A stretch of DNA of 64,000 nucleotides, taken from contig NW_024468250.1 in NCBI RefSeq assembly GCF_002104995.1, positions 372,001-436,000 on the forward strand. Direction: 5' to 3'. A program made the translations under genes and the position numbers. This document shows, in pieces, positions 13,166 to 22,134 of the stretch. The notes under the pieces were generated by a model that was not told where the DNA came from, did not search any database, and worked only from the letters and a program-made list of their open reading frames with translations. How positions within the stretch are numbered: the stretch's first letter is position 1; each line of letters opens with the position of its first letter. This DNA comes from Linderina pennispora (lineage: Eukaryota; Kickxellomycota; Kickxellomycetes; Kickxellales; Kickxellaceae).

Positions 13166-13933
13166 CTACCTGAATTCAAAGTGCTTCTCATTGACTGGAG
13201 GGGTTGGAGTCACTGGTGCAGACGATGTCGGCCCATATCCAGTCGGCGTGGGTTTAGAAATATCGTAGTCACTGCTTGATCTATCGCTATAGTATCCTGG
13301 TGAATACCACGGGTACCAAGCTGGGGGTTGGTTGTCCTCGAATGCAGTAAACGGTGCTCGGAAGAGCCCACCTGGATATTGGCTTGCGTACTCGACTGTC
13401 TTAGTATACTGGGTAACGCTGTCACTATAGTCTGCCTGGTAAGCACCGCTGCATGCAATTTGCGCATAAGGCGCGTAGGTTTCCGTGACGGCTATCCAGG
13501 AGCGCGTATCCGATTCCCCATCGTTGCTATGATACCCACTGCCCATATAATAAGAGCCGGAGGCGTAACCTTCAGGAACGAAGTATGTATAAGTATGTGG
13601 CTCAGGTGTATACTGTGCACACGCGCCATCCACATTGACGTTGTAGCGGGCAGGTCCGACGTCGCTCTTGGTCTTGACAACCTCAAAGTTGAGCTTGTAC
13701 TGGGCATCAGCCAGGACTCCCAGTGGATATTCCATCATATAACCCACGTCGCGATCAACTCCAGACGATAGCGACACTTCGTTATCATTCTCCACGATAT
13801 CGCCAAGTTCGCCAATTCTGCTGGCACTAGCTACACCACTAATGACAGCATGTGCGCTCTCTTGAGCATGCGTTTGGATGGCTGTTGCGGCGAGAAGAGC
13901 AGAGACGAGTCCTAGCTTGAGCATTGTTTGCAT
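13166..13933 (-). CDS. Tyrosine-rich secreted protein, intact copy A
   Basis: 255 residues from the ATG at 13933. The start is chosen because it gives a classic signal peptide (MLKLGLVSALLAATA followed by a polar stretch ending HAQ) and follows a TATA box at 13993. The mature part is rich in Tyr, Ser, Asp and Pro. It contains the family blocks EYPLGVLADAQYKLN, KTKSDVGPARYNV, GACAQYTPEPH, ACSGAYQADYSDS, QYTKTVEYAS and FTAFEDNQ, with two spaced cysteines. There is no membrane segment after the signal and no GPI-type tail. I recognise no known domain. Position in a tandem array with decayed relatives suggests a fast-evolving extracellular or wall protein family. Confidence 0.75.
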   Translation of the reverse strand: MQTMLKLGLVSALLAATAIQTHAQESAHAVISGVASASRIGELGDIVENDNEVSLSSGVDRDVGYMMEYPLGVLADAQYKLNFEVVKTKSDVGPARYNVNVDGACAQYTPEPHTYTYFVPEGYASGSYYMGSGYHSNDGESDTRSWIAVTETYAPYAQIACSGAYQADYSDSVTQYTKTVEYASQYPGGLFRAPFTAFEDNQPPAWYPWYSPGYYSDRSSSDYDISKPTPTGYGPTSSAPVTPTPPVNEKHFEFR

Positions 13934-14484
13934 GGGGTTTGTGAGTAATTGAAGTGGATGATGGGCTAAGAACCGCACCGCAAGCCCACACATTTTATAG
14001 TCTGTATGAATGGCTTGGCGCAAGGAGTGCCCCTGGTCCTGGTGGCATCATACTGGGAGACTGGTAGGGACAGGTTGTTGGCAACGCAGCACAGAACGTT
14101 CGGCTGACAGCAAAACGGAAACGACCTACTGATTTCTTCCAAAATGGGACCCTCGCTCCGTATCACAAGCTGGTTTGGGATACCAGCTCATGCGAATTTC
14201 CGCAGCTCACTGTCAGCACATGTGCAGCGGATGTCGATATCCATTTAACTAGCTGAATGGGGACTGCTGGCTGAGCTTGTGGCTATCGGTCTTGGCAGCG
14301 CGCGCTGTCGGAACTAGGTTAGAATTCTAGAAGCCATTTGCCCAGAGCAAATGTAAGCACATCCAAGCTGAGAATATCCCAATGCCACATGCACACATTT
14401 CACACACCGACCATGTGTGCTTAGCGATGTTCTTGGGATTTTTACAGAAGGATAAAAGATAATACTCAGGCTATGCCGCCAGAC
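13934..14484. other. Intergenic gap with promoter of copy A
   Basis: Contains the TATA box for copy A and otherwise nothing I can identify. The 3' side of copy B begins at 14485. Confidence 0.45.
13993..13999 (-). promoter_or_regulatory. TATA box of secreted copy A
   Basis: TATAAAA on the minus strand, 60 bases before the ATG at 13933. Confidence 0.5.
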
Positions 14485-15402
14485 TCAGTCATAGTCAGTG
14501 TCTGCATCGTCAACCACGTTGCCGCCACGGAAGTTGTCGGTAGCGACGGCAAAATCGTCGCTGCCATTGCCATTGACATCATCGTTGCCATTGTCGCTGG
14601 CATGGGCAATAGTTGCCTCTCCCTCTGCTGCTGCCGCAAGGGTTGAGAAGAACTGACCAACATCAACCTCATCAAAGTCGACATCGCTGTCAATATCGTC
14701 CAAGGAATCTGTTGCTGAAGCGCCTAGCTCGCAGTCAAGAGAGCCAAGGAAGCCATTTTCGCCGAGTGCCAGCAGCGGCTCCAAGAGTAGCTCATCGGGA
14801 TACTTGCTTGCATACGCGTCAGAGCTCTCATACTGGCTGTTGCTGTCGCTGTACTCGGCCTTGTACACACCACTGCATCCAACCTGCGGGAAGCGCGGGG
14901 TGAATACTGTAGTGAACACTTGCGCCGAGTACGAGTCCAGATCGCCATGATCACTATCGTAGCCATCATTGTCGCCATCGTTGTCGCGGTCATTGTCGCG
15001 GTCATCGTCGCCAGCATCGTCGCTCCTTGCCATCCAGTACGGCTCGGAGAATTCGTAGCGAGTGTAGGTAATAGTGCGTGGCTCAGGCGTGTACTGAGCA
15101 CACGCTCCACCGACCTCGATGCCGTAGTTTACAGCTCCGCCGTCGCTCTTGGTTTTGGCAAGATCCAGCTTAAAGTTGTATGAGGCGTCTGCCATAAATC
15201 CCCAGGGGTAGAAGATGGGTGGATGCGAGTACACGGCAGTGGGTGACTCGTCGGTGCTGATATCGCCGAGCTCCGTCGAGGATGACATCTCGACACCGAT
15301 GTCACTGGGCTCGGTAGAAGTAGGGAAGCTGCTGTCTGCACTGGCGCGAGCCTGCAGAGCAAGCACAGCAAGCAGGCTAGAAGCAAGTGGCAGCTGAACC
15401 AT
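14485..15402 (-). CDS. Tyrosine-rich secreted protein, copy B with acidic insert
   Basis: 305 residues starting with a signal peptide (MVQLPLASSLLAVLALQ then ARASA). The family blocks are clear: FYPWGFMADASYNFKLD, KTKSDGGAVNYGIEVGGACA, QYTPEPR, GCSGVYKAEYSDSNSQY, DAYASKYP and LALGENG. Between QYTPEPR and GCSGVY there is an Asp/Asn-rich insert of about 25 residues made of short DN-type repeats. The C-terminal third is also strongly acidic and Asn-rich, with no membrane segment. A TATA box (TATAAATA) lies 117 bases upstream. The acidic repeats could bind cations, but that is speculation; no known domain is recognised. Confidence 0.75.
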   Translation of the reverse strand: MVQLPLASSLLAVLALQARASADSSFPTSTEPSDIGVEMSSSTELGDISTDESPTAVYSHPPIFYPWGFMADASYNFKLDLAKTKSDGGAVNYGIEVGGACAQYTPEPRTITYTRYEFSEPYWMARSDDAGDDDRDNDRDNDGDNDGYDSDHGDLDSYSAQVFTTVFTPRFPQVGCSGVYKAEYSDSNSQYESSDAYASKYPDELLLEPLLALGENGFLGSLDCELGASATDSLDDIDSDVDFDEVDVGQFFSTLAAAAEGEATIAHASDNGNDDVNGNGSDDFAVATDNFRGGNVVDDADTDYD

Positions 15403-15518
15403 GGTGAAAAAGTGCTAAAAGTGGTTAAAGAAATGAATCAAGAAGAAAAGCCAAATAGCCAAAGTATCCGGAGCAACGGCTGGTGTTGCGTTTGCGTATG
15501 GCAGCACAGGCATCAGGG

Positions 15519-15526
15519 TATTTATA
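15519..15526 (-). promoter_or_regulatory. TATA box of secreted copy B
   Basis: TATAAATA on the minus strand, 117 bases before the ATG at 15402, matching the spacing seen for PGI. Confidence 0.6.
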
Positions 15527-15680
15527 CTAGTGGCAACTAATGCCGGCAGCCCTCTGGCTGCATGCGTCATGCACTACGCAATAGTTACCAAAGGTTGTCA
15601 GCTGCCGCCAAGAACTCGGCTGCGGGAATACAAAGTCCGCCTCGTATCTTCGCTGCCTGAGCAGCAATTTCCGCCTCTGT

Positions 15681-16016
15681 CTACGGAACTCGCGGGCTGT
15701 CTGGCAGCCCTTGCGGACAAGGCATATAGTCGTCTAAAGCAGTATACGCAACATCCACAAGGAGAATCGGATTCACGCTCAGGTATGTCGCTGTAGTAGC
15801 ACGCTGGCTCGTGCTGCCACTGTACTTGGCATTGTAGAAACCACTGCATGTGTCGGCAGAATATGTAGGCGTGAACGTTGTCACGACATACCGACCCAAG
15901 GAAGCTGTAGTTGTGTAGTCAATGGCTCCAGGGTAGTCGGAGAAGTATGTGTAGGGATAGGGATCGGGAAGGTACCGGGCACAGTCTCCGCCTATCTCAA
16001 CCGCAGCACAGATACC
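15681..16016 (-). pseudogene. Decayed copy 3 of the tyrosine-rich secreted family
   Basis: A single frame keeps the family pattern: AVEIGGDCARYLPDPYPYTYF, then the FTPTYSADTCSGFYNAKYSGS block, then TATYLS and VAYTALDD, ending in a stop at 15681. Upstream of GGDCARY the frame breaks and no start codon or signal peptide is visible. This looks like the middle and C-terminal part of a family member whose 5' end has decayed. Confidence 0.6.
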
Positions 16017-16135
16017 AGCTCACTGCTATACCAGGATCGAAGGTGAATGATGTTTGGTGGTCTGTGTCAGGTAGGGATGATGTTTGTCGCTAGCAGATTC
16101 CACGGGCTTCTTTCAGCAGTTGCAATAGTGAGCAG

Positions 16136-16270
16136 ATGAAACTGTCAGCCTCGTTAGCAGTGCTGGCTGGGCTGCAGACAATAGCAGGAGTGGTTGCAAT
16201 CGTCCAGGCAGCATTCATGCCAACATTTAACGAGATTCACATTTTGAAATCTCTCAAAATCAAAAAGTGA
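16136..16270 (+). other. Small open frame with signal-like N-terminus
   Basis: A 44-codon plus-strand frame (MKLSASLAVLAGLQTIAGVV...) with a hydrophobic N-terminus and a lysine-rich end. It sits between a decayed and a divergent member of the secreted array but on the other strand. It may be a tiny secreted peptide or chance. No conservation can be judged. Confidence 0.18.
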
Positions 16271-16326
16271 GCCAGCTATATCGAAGAGCTGGTGATCTGG
16301 ACATGGCTAAAACCAGACTTGCCAAC

Positions 16327-16839
16327 CTAGTTGCCGCTGTCCGTATCGTTGCCTGCGTTATTGCCGTCGCTGACATGACCCTCACTGACATAACCGTCGC
16401 TGACATCACCCTGGCGCTCAATATTGTCATGTTTATCGTCTGTAACGTTGCCGTGACCACTGTTGTCCTTGGTATTCCCTTTGGGATGCGGGCAGCGGTG
16501 GATAGCGGCGGGAGCTACTGGGACTGGCTCAGGTTGAGTTGATAGGACAGGTTTCGCATCGTCATCATCGCTGCCACTGGCATGGTCATCATCGTTGCCG
16601 GTGATGTTCCCATCGTCATTACGACGGATAATGCCAGGCCTGGCCAAGAGAATGTGCTTCACACCATTTGGCAGATGACCAAAGACATCGGCGTTGAATC
16701 TCCAGGGGAGAGCGACTGGCGGACGAGAGAAGATTGCAGCAGATGCGTTGGTGTTAGTGCCACCAAGTGGAGCGGCGTTGGCGGATGCATTCAGGACAAC
16801 CACGGCAAGCACAGCAGAGACGAAGTAAACCTTGACCAT
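16327..16839 (-). CDS. Divergent secreted protein, copy C, Asp/Asn-rich
   Basis: 170 residues with a signal peptide (MVKVYFVSAVLAVVVLNASANA) and a short block like the start of copy B (RPPVALPWRFNAD against HPPIFYPWGFMAD). After that it diverges into NDD/SDDDD-rich sequence and a His/Asp/Gly-rich tail with SDGYVSEGHVSDG repeats. The central Tyr/Cys blocks of copies A and B are missing, so it is either a diverged member or one truncated and extended in another frame. It has its own TATA box at 16984. Function unknown. Confidence 0.6.
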   Translation of the reverse strand: MVKVYFVSAVLAVVVLNASANAAPLGGTNTNASAAIFSRPPVALPWRFNADVFGHLPNGVKHILLARPGIIRRNDDGNITGNDDDHASGSDDDDAKPVLSTQPEPVPVAPAAIHRCPHPKGNTKDNSGHGNVTDDKHDNIERQGDVSDGYVSEGHVSDGNNAGNDTDSGN

Positions 16840-17400
16840 ATTAGGTGGTAGCTAGTTGAAGGTGCTGGTAGGCAGAACTGGAGAGGTGGTAGAGAACAGC
16901 AGAGAATATTGGAGCGGCTGTGCCCAGATTAGGATTGCGTATGTTGGTGGATTTTGTAGAAATGGACGGCTGGTGTCGAGAGATTTATATACTTTTGGAC
17001 CACTGCAGGCAACACTTACTGGCAACATCAACTAGCAGCATCTACTGGCAGTCTTTCCTCATAGTCCATGCAATATGTGGTGTCAGATAAACATAGGCAG
17101 CTGGCATACACCGACGTTCCATGATAATATGCTAAGACACTATCTGCTGCAGTCGGTGCATGTGGTGGCAGGTCATTCTGTTCTCTGCTCACTGAGGTGT
17201 GGAGCTGGCCTGGTGAGCCACTGTGAGGAACACCGGTGAGGGGCATCAGGAATGTTCGGAGCAAGAATAGGCACCGGGGACCCAAAGATACCGCGCATCG
17301 CAGTGGATTGAGAAAACTCCATTAGGCAAAAATAGTTGGCAGAAAATGTGTCTCCGCGTCTGTTCTGAGGCAGAAATGCGTGCAGGATTGGTTGAGGCAT
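16840..17400. other. Intergenic, promoter of copy C
   Basis: Holds the copy C promoter and the 3' flank of the WrbA-type gene. No convincing coding frame; several short frames antisense to each other are not supported. Confidence 0.45.
16984..16991 (-). promoter_or_regulatory. TATA box of secreted copy C
   Basis: TATATAAA on the minus strand, 145 bases before the ATG at 16839. Confidence 0.5.
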
Positions 17401-18009
17401 TTACGCCGACAGCTTCGCGGCAATATTCGCAAAGCTCTCGCCCTGTGCCACGGCTGCTGCCAAGTCGTACTCGGTGGGCTGGCGTGCGCCGTCGCTGCCA
17501 GCAACCGTGCCTGCGCCCCACGGCGATCCGCCTGCGACTTGGTCGACACCCGGGTTGCCAGCGCTGGTGGAGAGCGCGGGGACAAAGACCATTCCGTGGT
17601 GGGCGAGAACGGGAAGGAACGAGAACGCGGTGGTTTCCTGGCCACCGTGCTGGGAGGCTGTTGAGAAGAACATTCCTGCAGGCTTGCCGCTGAGCGCGCC
17701 CTTGACCCACAGCGAGCCTGTGGAGTCAAAGAACGCCTTGACCTGGGCAGGAGCAGATCCGAAGCGGGTTGGGAATCCGAACAGGAAGCCATCGGCCTCG
17801 GCTAGCTTGTCAACGGTGATGACGGGGATGTCGGGCTTGGGTGGAGCATACATGCTCTGGAGGACGCTCTCGGACAGGGTCTCTGGGAACTGATATACCT
17901 CGACATCGACCTGCGCAGACTTTTCCAGTCCTTCCTTGATTGACTTGGAAATGGTGTGGACGTGTCCGTAGGTGGAGTAGAAGACGACAAAGACCTTGGG
18001 GCGGGCCAT
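17401..18009 (-). CDS. NAD(P)H:quinone oxidoreductase, WrbA-type flavodoxin-like protein
   Basis: 202 residues, the normal length for the WrbA/Pst2/Ycp4 group. The FMN phosphate loop YSTYGHVHTIS is at residues 11-21. GFPTRFGSAPAQVKAFFDST and the FFSTASQHGGQE loop complete the flavin site. These FMN enzymes make two-electron quinone reductions and protect against oxidative stress, usually in the cytosol or at eisosomes. The gene is intact, uninterrupted, and has TATATAA 44 bases upstream. It is the only clear housekeeping-type gene in this accessory block. Confidence 0.93.
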   Translation of the reverse strand: MARPKVFVVFYSTYGHVHTISKSIKEGLEKSAQVDVEVYQFPETLSESVLQSMYAPPKPDIPVITVDKLAEADGFLFGFPTRFGSAPAQVKAFFDSTGSLWVKGALSGKPAGMFFSTASQHGGQETTAFSFLPVLAHHGMVFVPALSTSAGNPGVDQVAGGSPWGAGTVAGSDGARQPTEYDLAAAVAQGESFANIAAKLSA

Positions 18010-18717
18010 GATATACTATGCGAGGCAGTACTGTGGTAAGTGTAGGTTGCGATTATATAGTTGCTGGTAGTGTTGTGTGTGGCTGGCGGGGATATGCGGC
18101 AGGCCGTTCTCAATTTATACAGAGCAACTATCGTGAGACTGGGAGGGAGGCTTACAAATATGCTAACGGCTCGGATTACGAATTGTGCTTACAGATACTG
18201 GATGACAAAAGTACAGCGATGCAGGCGGTGGTGCGGTAGATTGCAGAGTCGATCTGTCCATAGCAAAGCGTGAAGGGATCAGATCTGGACCATGGGCATT
18301 AGGCGGCAATTCACATCGCTGTCGCGTTTCTCTCGCTCGTGAAATGTACAGTCTGACATCGTAGCTCACAGCTCGGTACCTGGCTCTGAGTGGGTGTATC
18401 CGCCCTAGGCAGGGTTTCTTGTTCGGATTCCTGTCGGCGTTTTGATTTCCATGACATGATAGGTATGATTACAAATCGCCTATTGGCAATACGATGTCTG
18501 GAATTAGGCAATCATGTGCGGAATCTGAGCAGCAAGCAGGAGAGAGACCCATGCTAATAGCTGCTGATTTCCTGTTGACTACACTGTGTGCCGCCTATTT
18601 CTGGGAGATCCAAAGTACTGGACTCGGGTGTCCTGCGGTTTCTGTGGGCAGTCCATTGCACAAAAAGAATCTTCAAAGAGCAGATAAGCTTATTCTGCGC
18701 AGCCGTTCAGCGAGAGT
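18010..18717. other. Intergenic region
   Basis: About 700 bases upstream of the WrbA-type gene and downstream of the secreted protein at 18718. Apart from the WrbA TATA box (minus strand, 18053-18059) I see nothing. Confidence 0.4.
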
Positions 18718-19170
18718 TCACTTGGGTTGTTCGACGTTCTCTGCAATCGACTGGTGGATCCGTAAAACCTCGCCCGGTGCCGATATCTCCTTGTCGAGGA
18801 ACGATGCCGTGTGCATCTCGCTCATAACGCTCTTCATCTGATCCACCTGGCTTGAGCCGATCGAGAAGCCCAGCTCGTCGAGCTCTGCCAGCAGCGCACC
18901 AAGCTCGCCCACATCTGGAACAGTGCTTTCAGACTGGTGGCTGGCAGACTCCGACATGGCTTGACTATCAAGGCGGGCAATGCTGGTTGGATGTACTTGG
19001 CGGTATGCCGAGGCAACTTCGTGCAGGTAGCCGAGGACCACCAAGGGCAGGGCAGAGCTGACAAACTCTTGTTGCTGCTGCTCGATCTTCCCTGGCCTTG
19101 TCGAGATAAGCGAGGCCGACCTGACAGATTCCAACGATAGTGCCAATGCTACGAGTAGACTAATCTTCAT
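18718..19170 (-). CDS. Small secreted protein of unknown function
   Basis: 150 residues from the ATG at 19170, chosen because it begins a signal peptide (MKISLLVALALSLESVRSA). The frame is open further upstream to 19239, but that extension is hydrophilic and would bury the signal. The mature protein has no cysteine, one Gln run (QQQQ), and helix-prone segments (VGELGALLAELDELGF, EVLRIHQSIAENVE). It is not related by eye to the tyrosine-rich family next to it. Likely extracellular; role unknown. Confidence 0.6.
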   Translation of the reverse strand: MKISLLVALALSLESVRSASLISTRPGKIEQQQQEFVSSALPLVVLGYLHEVASAYRQVHPTSIARLDSQAMSESASHQSESTVPDVGELGALLAELDELGFSIGSSQVDQMKSVMSEMHTASFLDKEISAPGEVLRIHQSIAENVEQPK

Positions 19171-19674
19171 TGCTGTGTGATATATATCCGGAGCGTGGAG
19201 GCAGGTACAAGCAGGCTTCTGCTGTTCAGAATTTGGCATGGTGTAGCGGCATTGGCAGACAGCTAGCGGTGTTTACTGTGTCGCACTCTGGATGCATGGA
19301 ACGCTGGCAGTAACCATTCATTTCGCACTATCTTTTATTTGATATCCAATTTACCCCACTCCACATTTGTAATTAATTAGCAGTCTCTGCAGACTACATC
19401 CTGGTGGTGGCAAGGGTTCTACCATCGTGTGCCAACAGCGCGGAGTTGGGCCGCTTGATCCTGTTGATCATGATTGCAAATTCTGCAGAAGCGGCAATCC
19501 GCTTGTGCAGCTGCAGTCATGCGCGAAGCTGAGAAAGGGGTGTTGTCCCCCTGATCGCTCGTCATCCTATCGAGCGAGCCAGTCAAAGCCGTCGGGAGTT
19601 CGTGAGAAACCTGTCCCGAATCGAAGCGAATGGCTTATTTGAAATGCCCGACTTCGCAAGAAAGGGGGATTGTC

Positions 19675-19680
19675 CACGTG
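19675..19680. promoter_or_regulatory. CACGTG E-box upstream of sulfite oxidase
   Basis: CACGTG (in CCACGTGA), 81 bases before the TATA box. In yeasts Cbf1-Met4 recognises TCACGTGA in sulfur-metabolism promoters, so a sulfur-responsive role is plausible here. That is inference from one motif. Confidence 0.35.
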
Positions 19681-19760
19681 AAATGCACGTCGCCGCGCTA
19701 AAGAGCTGAAAAAGGGGGCGGCAGGCAGGACAAAAACACCTCAGGGGGTAGTGTCGCCCC

Positions 19761-19767
19761 TATAAAA
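19761..19767 (+). promoter_or_regulatory. TATA box of sulfite oxidase
   Basis: TATAAAA, 118 bases before the ATG at 19885, again the spacing typical of this genome. Confidence 0.65.
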
Positions 19768-20035
19768 GGTGTGTTTACTGTCGCCCGCCGTTCTCCTTTT
19801 CTCTCCCAGATTAAGCCAAACCACCTACCCCTGTTTCCTCAGTAAGCCTTTTCAACACCTTTTCCCTACAGCAATCTATTATCCATGACCTCTCTGTATT
19901 CTGACGAGCCTTGGAACGAGCGCAACCTGGACAACTATCTGGTCCGGGCCCAGGAGCCGTTCAACGCCGAGGCCAAGCTCGAAAAGCTGGTCGAGCACTA
20001 CATCACGCCGACCGACCGCCACTTCCGCCGCAACC

Positions 20036-20049
20036 ATGGGAGGTCATTC
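20036..20049. repeat. Left target duplication and terminal inverted repeat
   Basis: Target duplication ATG at 20036-20038, then the 11-bp inverted repeat GGAGGTCATTC at 20039-20049. The empty site would read CAACCATGGTTC, which keeps the sulfite oxidase frame. Because flanking bases are palindromic (CCATGG), alternative boundaries one to three bases away cannot be excluded. Confidence 0.8.
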
Positions 20050-20500
20050 AGAGCTAGTTATCTGCATAACAACTATTTATACATGTTTAAACTATTGGCA
20101 ATTTCAGTGAAATAAAAATTTCACCCAAACCGCCATCGGCATCTTGGAAAAGTTTCAGTGAACATAATTTCAACCAGAAAGAAAAACCTTTGCATATTTG
20201 GGGTTAATTATCATTGGGCAACAAAAGTCAATATCTCAATAGATGTGGCTAAGCAACCACAAGGAAATTATGTTCACTGAAACTTTTCCAAGATGCCGAT
20301 GGCGGTTTGGGTGAAATGGCAAAAAAAATATTTGTATTTTTAAAATCAATTATACACACAAAAACATTCTGGACACAACAATTATAAATATCTGTTACAA
20401 AAATATCTAGTAGCAAAAAATAGTTCTGAAAACGATTATTCAAATAACTATCTAACAAAATTGTAATTTACTAAAATTTACAAGTCCAGGAATGACCCCC
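20039..20500 (+). repeat. Left 462-bp terminal repeat of the transposon
   Basis: Starts GGAGGTCATTC and ends GAATGACCCCC, so it looks like a complete short inverted-repeat element on its own. It contains a 51-bp perfect inverted repeat (arms 20120-20170 and 20265-20315) around a 94-bp loop (20171-20264). The 180 bases after the hairpin are very A/T-rich and probably hold the ORF1 promoter, because the ORF1 ATG lies in the last 9 bases of this repeat. Confidence 0.93.
20120..20315. repeat. Long hairpin in left terminal repeat
   Basis: Two 51-bp arms that are exact reverse complements (TTCACCCAAACCGCC... and its mirror) flank a 94-bp loop. The loop begins CAACCAGAAAG and ends CCACAAGG. The same hairpin is present at 23798-23993 with the loop reversed. 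Confidence 0.93.
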
Positions 20501-22126
20501 TTCCAAAGTGAACTAAGAGCATTACTAACAAGAGTGTTGTCAGAAAGAAGAAATATGCCTGATGTTGCTGATGCTAGGTATACTGCTAGAGGTGTAGAGC
20601 AACTTGGATTTAAGCACTCTTCTGAAATATTTGTTGACTCATTCATTGTTGAGGTTGTTGTTGAGAAATGCAGTGAATCAGATATAAAGGTGAAGCAGAA
20701 GTCAGCTAGTGTTAGATTGCATAAAGTATTTGGAGAAGGTTTTGGTTATAAGTATGTTAGAAGCAAGATTAGTGAGCAATATGGACCAGTTGCTATTTAC
20801 AAAGTATCTACCCCAAACATTGCAATAACTAGTTCTTTGTTAACAGTGAAGTTTGCTACTATGGCTGATCACAAAATATTTCTACAGAATTATGACATCA
20901 CAATGGATTGTATGAATATCTCATCTAGAAATATTATCTATAAATACCTTTTAGAAAGAGGAGTTGAAAAGAAAGATGTTGTAGATGATTTACACAAGTC
21001 TGGCTCTAACTGTATTAGCTGGTTTACAAAGAAAGGAGATGTTAAAGTTAAGAACAAAATTTATAACAAGTTTATTCAGCTTCTTGAGAGTGGTGAAGTT
21101 CGTAATCCTCTTAGTTCCAAACTTTCTGAATTTGTAATGCCAACTTTGCACAACTTTGGAGAAACATTGTATGCTTGCAGAAACTCTGGTTTGACTAGGA
21201 TAGAACTAACTGTACATTCTTCTCAGATGCAAACAGTTGAATGGAATAGTAACTTGCTTCTTAACACAGTTCAGTTTATGAATGAATGCAGAACATTTGC
21301 AACTTCTTATGAAAAGCAGTGGAAAGCACTTGTTGATAAAGTTAGTAGTTGTTATACAGTTTGCATTTATGTGAGACAACAGCATACTCTAGCATATTGT
21401 CATTGGTTTAACTCTATCACATCAAAGAAGCAAGGAATTATTAAGAAACTAAACAAGAATGATGATCCAATGGTAGTTGTTGCTAATCTCTCATTCAACA
21501 ACAGACCTACACTTTATCAAATATATGATTCACTTGAGAGTGGTCTTGAAACAGAAAAAGTTCTTAGAAGAGTTGATGAGAATATAACTATTGTTCCAAG
21601 TCAGAGAAACTCCTTCTGGTCAACTTATCCTACAACTAAGCAGTATCACACTTTTGAAGAGATGGGATTAGTTAACTATAAAGGAATGCATATTGGTTGG
21701 ATAGATAGTAAGCAAGCAAAGAGTAAGATATGTCTATCAAAAATGTCAGAGGATAAATATTCTGCAAAAGAGGAAAACATCAATGCATTAACAACAGCAA
21801 TAGACAATATCACACTTGATGAAACTAGCCATATATTTATCAAAGAGAATACAGATCTGAAACCTTCATTGTATAGAGTTGCTTACAATGTTCTTCAGTT
21901 AGGTGATGAATTTACAGCTACACATTATGCACTCCATACTTTTAGAGGACATTCATACTTCTATGTTGATATTCTTATTAAAGGGAGAGATAAACAGCCA
22001 ACTCTTATTAGGACACCAGTTGACAGTTCTATTGGAAAAGCAATTTCTCAACAGTTAGGAGAAAGAAAGCAACAAATATATCTAAGAGTTATAAGTGTGG
22101 GATATAGAACAATCACAGTTGAATAG
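20492..22126 (+). CDS. Transposon ORF1, unknown protein of 544 residues
   Basis: An uninterrupted AT-rich frame whose ATG lies inside the right-hand inverted repeat of the left terminal copy (gaATGACCCCC). The product is soluble, mixed alpha/beta in appearance, Lys-rich, with no signal peptide or membrane segment. Harbinger elements normally encode a Myb/SANT-like DNA-binding partner, but I see no such motif here. The middle part (about residues 180-260) has KIYNKFIQLLESG and later GLTRIELTVHS. A K-x-Y-x-K then R-x-E layout occurs in some rolling-circle initiators, but I cannot name a family and the likeness may be chance. A role in DNA binding or transposition is inferred only from its place in the element. 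Confidence 0.8.
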   Translation: MTPFQSELRALLTRVLSERRNMPDVADARYTARGVEQLGFKHSSEIFVDSFIVEVVVEKCSESDIKVKQKSASVRLHKVFGEGFGYKYVRSKISEQYGPVAIYKVSTPNIAITSSLLTVKFATMADHKIFLQNYDITMDCMNISSRNIIYKYLLERGVEKKDVVDDLHKSGSNCISWFTKKGDVKVKNKIYNKFIQLLESGEVRNPLSSKLSEFVMPTLHNFGETLYACRNSGLTRIELTVHSSQMQTVEWNSNLLLNTVQFMNECRTFATSYEKQWKALVDKVSSCYTVCIYVRQQHTLAYCHWFNSITSKKQGIIKKLNKNDDPMVVVANLSFNNRPTLYQIYDSLESGLETEKVLRRVDENITIVPSQRNSFWSTYPTTKQYHTFEEMGLVNYKGMHIGWIDSKQAKSKICLSKMSEDKYSAKEENINALTTAIDNITLDETSHIFIKENTDLKPSLYRVAYNVLQLGDEFTATHYALHTFRGHSYFYVDILIKGRDKQPTLIRTPVDSSIGKAISQQLGERKQQIYLRVISVGYRTITVE

Positions 22127-22134
22127 CAGCCATT

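Larger units (their letters stand above)
19171..19884. other. Intergenic region with sulfite oxidase promoter
   Basis: The last 250 bases are a well-formed promoter for the sulfite oxidase gene: E-box at 19675, TATA box at 19761, then pyrimidine-rich leader to the ATG. The first 450 bases hold nothing I recognise. Confidence 0.55.
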
